From JBBIGV01 sp037447335 (GTDB taxonomy: Bacteria > Bacteroidota > Ignavibacteria > Ignavibacteriales > Ignavibacteriaceae): a stretch of DNA of 24,454 nucleotides. The DNA is taken from positions 1 through 24,454 of the forward strand of contig JBBIGV010000055.1 of assembly GCA_037447335.1 (NCBI GenBank), written 5' to 3'. Shown here one piece after another: positions 23,459 through 24,454 of this stretch (positions are counted from its first letter, which is position 1; each line of letters begins with the position of its first letter). A program made the translations under genes and the position numbers. Under the pieces are notes generated by a model, which made no database searches, had not been told where the DNA came from, and worked only from the letters and a program-made list of their open reading frames with translations.

Positions 23459-23950
23459 ATGAAAAGCACTCTGATTTTTTGGGTCTTTTTGTCCGGCATA
23501 AGCAACAAAATGCTTTTTGCACAACAGAACGGTTTTACACTTGATGATATTAAAATACTTTCCGGCAGTTGGACCGGCGATGCGTTTGGAGGTAAGATAG
23601 AGGAGATCTGGACAAAACCGGAATCCGGATGTAAGATCGGCATGTACAGAACGTACAACGATAAAAGAATCGGCCTCCTCGAGTTTTTAATGATAACAGA
23701 AGACCAGCATGGTGGTACTTTAAAGTTCAAACACTTTGATATAAATTATAACGCTAAGGAAGAATCACCTCTTGTTTTAAAGTTGATCTCAATTGAAAAT
23801 TATAAGTTCATTTTTGAAAGTGATATTCAGAATAAACCGAAAAGATTAATTTATGATTTTATTGATAGCGATCATCTTGTTGTTACAGTTGAAAATGAAA
23901 TTGGCGGAACAGCAGAAAGTTTCAATTTGAATATGAAAAGAGCAGAATAA
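23459..23950 (+). CDS. Secreted DUF6265-type protein
   Basis: A 163-residue exported protein. A signal peptide (about 1-21, ending MLFA before QQNGF) leads a compact beta-rich domain that matches the DUF6265 pattern: L-S-G-S-W-T-G near residue 36, then EEIWTKPESGCKIGMYRTYNDKR and FLMITEDQHGGTLKFKHFDINYN. The fold is probably a small lipocalin-like barrel. Function unknown. GAGAG lies 8 bases before the ATG, and the gene starts 16 bases after glgP, so it may be co-transcribed with it. Confidence 0.75.
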   Translation: MKSTLIFWVFLSGISNKMLFAQQNGFTLDDIKILSGSWTGDAFGGKIEEIWTKPESGCKIGMYRTYNDKRIGLLEFLMITEDQHGGTLKFKHFDINYNAKEESPLVLKLISIENYKFIFESDIQNKPKRLIYDFIDSDHLVVTVENEIGGTAESFNLNMKRAE

Positions 23951-24013
23951 TTAATTTTTCACCATTGCATTCACACAAAGATCTATTTCGAATTAAACAA
24001 AGCGAGAAGAAAA

Positions 24014-24454
24014 TTGGAATACAGAATTCATCCTGATGTAAAGATCGGGCACGTACATTTGACAGTATCAAATCTCGATAAGTCATTGGAGTTTTACCGC
24101 GATGTGCTCGGTTTTGAAATTACAGCATGGTATGGTAAGTCCGCTGTGTTTCTCTCTGCCGGTAATTATCATCATCATATAGGACTGAATACCTGGGCGG
24201 GTCCCAATGCAGCTCCGCCGCCGAAAGGGCATACTGGGTTATATCACTTTGCTATTGCATATCCTGATAGAAAAGAACTGGCTAAGGCTTTTAAAAGATT
24301 ATGGGAAGCAAATTATCCTATTGAAGGAGCCTCAGACCATGGTGTTTCAGAATCTATTTACATTGCCGACCCCGATGGTAACGGAGTAGAACTTTATGCT
24401 GACCGCCCCGTATCAGAATGGCCGGTTGATGAAGTAGGAAACCTGCAAATGTTC
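24014..24454 (+). CDS. VOC-family dioxygenase-like protein, 5' part
   Basis: An open frame of 147 codons that runs off the window without a stop. It probably starts at TTG 24014, since no ATG lies in frame upstream and the first conserved strand follows closely; GAGAAG precedes it. It is a vicinal-oxygen-chelate protein of the CatE type: IGHVHLTVSNLDKSLEFYRD then VLGFEI is the first metal-binding module with His13, LYHFAIAYPD carries the second His, and ADPDGNGVELYADRP holds the metal-binding Glu. YHHHIGLNTWAG is a landmark of catechol-2,3-dioxygenase-like members, which are about 280 residues with four modules, so about half is missing here. The substrate is unknown; glyoxalase-like roles are also possible. 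Confidence 0.82.
   Translation, partial: MEYRIHPDVKIGHVHLTVSNLDKSLEFYRDVLGFEITAWYGKSAVFLSAGNYHHHIGLNTWAGPNAAPPPKGHTGLYHFAIAYPDRKELAKAFKRLWEANYPIEGASDHGVSESIYIADPDGNGVELYADRPVSEWPVDEVGNLQMF

Noticed and set aside
24207..24389. A 60-codon open frame near the window end
   Set aside because: It lies in a different register inside the VOC gene, whose frame has clear family motifs.

Overview
The window looks like a piece of a Bacteroidota/Ignavibacteriota-type chromosome (Bacteroidetes-Chlorobi group, possibly Ignavibacteria). This is an inference from AT-rich non-coding DNA, several Cys-Ser-Lys lipoproteins, a DUF2723 (GT117-like) membrane glycosyltransferase, a DUF6265 protein, YceI, L-2-hydroxyglutarate oxidase and patchy use of Shine-Dalgarno sites. 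No rRNA, tRNA, CRISPR array, insertion sequence or phage gene was seen.

Left part (1-4700): a MarR regulator, a GlsB/YeaQ membrane protein and a lipoprotein lie on the minus strand. They are followed by two tandem single-helix membrane microproteins (31 and 36 aa) that are easy to miss. On the plus strand are the corrinoid adenosyltransferase CobO, an ECF sigma factor with its probable membrane anti-sigma factor, and a YbjQ-family gene killed by a frameshift and a stop codon. A minus-strand lipoprotein closes the block.

Origin region (4700-6940): dnaA (minus strand) sits between two non-coding stretches that look like a bipartite replication origin. Downstream of dnaA is an AT-rich tract with six tandem TTA/CTA trinucleotides next to a DnaA-box-like site, as in a DnaA-trio unwinding element. 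Upstream of dnaA are two perfect TTATCCACA boxes and one near-perfect box. One perfect box lies six bases from the dnaA start codon. Most genes to the right are on the plus strand (13 of 16, counting a pseudogene) and most to the left are on the minus strand (7 of 12), as expected if forks leave from here.

Right part (6941-24454): the DUF2723 protein with a clear terminator, a GT9 (heptosyltransferase-like) glycosyltransferase, a LOG-family protein, a two-gene unit of a small membrane protein and a YceI protein with its own terminator, and L-2-hydroxyglutarate oxidase follow. Next is a compact two-gene restriction-modification candidate: an N4/N6-type DNA methyltransferase overlapping a PD-(D/E)XK-like protein. 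A multibranched inverted-repeat element, a beta-CASP metallo-beta-lactamase nuclease, a lipoprotein and a secreted alpha/beta hydrolase with lipocalin-like beta modules come after it. The rest is a decayed AlkD-type DNA glycosylase gene, a RidA-family protein without the catalytic arginine, glycogen phosphorylase, a secreted DUF6265 protein and a VOC dioxygenase-like gene cut by the window end.

The strongest leads are the origin architecture, the microprotein pair, the restriction-modification candidate and the multibranched stem-loop. No single multi-gene system stands out as wholly new.
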